Assembly (NCBI GenBank): GCA_020249025.1
Contig: JADCGM010000174.1
Span: 1-6,318 of the forward strand
From: Alphaproteobacteria bacterium
Lineage (GTDB): Bacteria; Pseudomonadota; Alphaproteobacteria; Sphingomonadales; Sphingomonadaceae
Direction: 5' to 3'
Length of the DNA: 6,318 nt
The notes under the pieces are model-generated. The model saw only the letters and a list, made by a program, of their open reading frames with translations. It was not told the DNA's origin and made no database searches. A program made the position numbers and the translations under genes. The stretch's first letter is position 1; every line of letters starts with the position of its first letter. Below, piece by piece: positions 5,822 to 6,318 of the stretch.

Positions 5822-6318
5822 ATGATTCGCCGCCTGCTTGCCGCCCTGCTGCTTCTCGCGCCCGCCCCGGCCTTCGCCTGGTGGGACCATGGTCACCGCG
5901 TCGTCGCCTCGATCGCCGACCATTATCTGACCCCGGCCGCCCGGCGCGAAGTGAAGAAACTGATCGCCAACGACCGGCTGCTCGAAACGCCGACCTGCCG
6001 CATCCACAGTATCGAGGACGCGAGCGTCTGGGCGGACTGCATCAAGCCCTTGGGCGACCGCTTCGCCCATGCCAACAGCTGGCATTATCAGAACGTGCCG
6101 ATCTGCCGGCCGTTCAACGACCGTGACGCCTGCCGCGACGGCAACTGCGTGTCGGCACAGATCCGGCGTTCGACGCGGATGCTGGCGGATACGAAGCTGC
6201 CGATGCGCGAGCGGGTGCAGGCCTTCGCCTTTCTCGTCCACTTCGTCGGCGACCTTCACCAGCCGCTCCATGCGGGAGACAACGCCGATCGCGGCGGCAA
6301 CGATGTGAAGGCCGCCTA
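5822..6318 (+). CDS. S1/P1-type zinc nuclease, exported, N-terminal part (runs off right edge)
   Basis: Secreted or periplasmic trinuclear-zinc endonuclease that cleaves single-stranded DNA and RNA and releases 5' nucleotides, probably for nutrient scavenging. The first 165 codons are present. Residues 1-19 are a signal peptide (MIRRLLAALLLLAPAPAFA). Cleavage after A19 exposes W20, the residue whose free N-terminus binds zinc in P1 nuclease. H25, in WWDHGH, is exactly the +5 partner (P1 W1/H6). Further ligands follow family order: D72 in ASVWADCI, H88 in SWHYQN, then H140, D144 and H150 in HFVGDLHQPLHAGDN (P1 H116, D120, H126 spacing). The last two ligands lie beyond the window. Five cysteines suggest disulfides, as expected for an exported enzyme. 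The ATG at 5822 is preceded by AGGAGG at only two bases; no other start precedes the signal peptide. Confidence 0.93.
   Translation, partial: MIRRLLAALLLLAPAPAFAWWDHGHRVVASIADHYLTPAARREVKKLIANDRLLETPTCRIHSIEDASVWADCIKPLGDRFAHANSWHYQNVPICRPFNDRDACRDGNCVSAQIRRSTRMLADTKLPMRERVQAFAFLVHFVGDLHQPLHAGDNADRGGNDVKAA

Noticed and set aside
5166..5825. Plus-strand open frame (219 codons) antisense to the SMP-30 gene
   Set aside because: No domain is recognisable, and it reads through the promoter region and into the nuclease start in a different frame.

Overview
The window is a G+C-rich (roughly two thirds G+C by eye), gene-dense chromosomal segment. Its codon use, the phenylalanine 4-hydroxylase and TetA-like transporter it carries, and the CCA-encoding tRNA-Thr(GGU) suggest an alphaproteobacterium, most likely of the Sphingomonadales. 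This placement is inferred from protein resemblance and composition; there is no rRNA or other marker to confirm it. I see no insertion sequence, phage gene, CRISPR array or composition break, so this reads as ordinary core chromosome.

Layout, left to right. Positions 1-1113 hold a minus-strand pair: holB (DNA polymerase III delta prime), followed 40 nt downstream by the first 32 codons of metG (methionyl-tRNA synthetase), which runs off the left edge. A 47-nt divergent gap leads to a plus-strand TetA/TCR-like drug:proton antiporter (1161-2399). Its 3' end overlaps a convergent minus-strand gene (2377-3297) for an exported single-pass membrane protein of unknown function. Upstream of that, on the same strand, is tRNA-Thr(GGU) (3355-3429) with its own -35 box. 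The tRNA is flanked by a 10-bp inverted repeat that pairs its 5' leader with its CCA end and 3' trailer. Next are a 44-codon basic protein gene on the plus strand (3510-3644) and a convergent minus-strand ABM-family monooxygenase (3641-3928). Phenylalanine 4-hydroxylase phhA follows on the plus strand (4009-4869), then a convergent SMP-30/gluconolactonase gene on the minus strand (4866-5753). The window ends with the first 165 codons of an exported S1/P1-type zinc nuclease on the plus strand (5822 to the right edge).

Apart from holB-metG, and possibly tRNA-Thr with the membrane protein gene, the genes stand alone and alternate in strand. They therefore do not form one pathway: the roles are replication, translation, drug efflux, phenylalanine hydroxylation, sugar-lactone hydrolysis and extracellular nucleic-acid breakdown. 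All three convergent junctions have overlapping stop codons or 3' ends, leaving no intergenic space for terminators.

No previously undescribed multi-gene system is evident. The observations most worth a second look are the tRNA-Thr transcription unit (leader-trailer stem ending in a T-run, plus an anticodon-stem mismatch), the uncharacterised membrane protein, and the shared stop codons at the convergent junctions.
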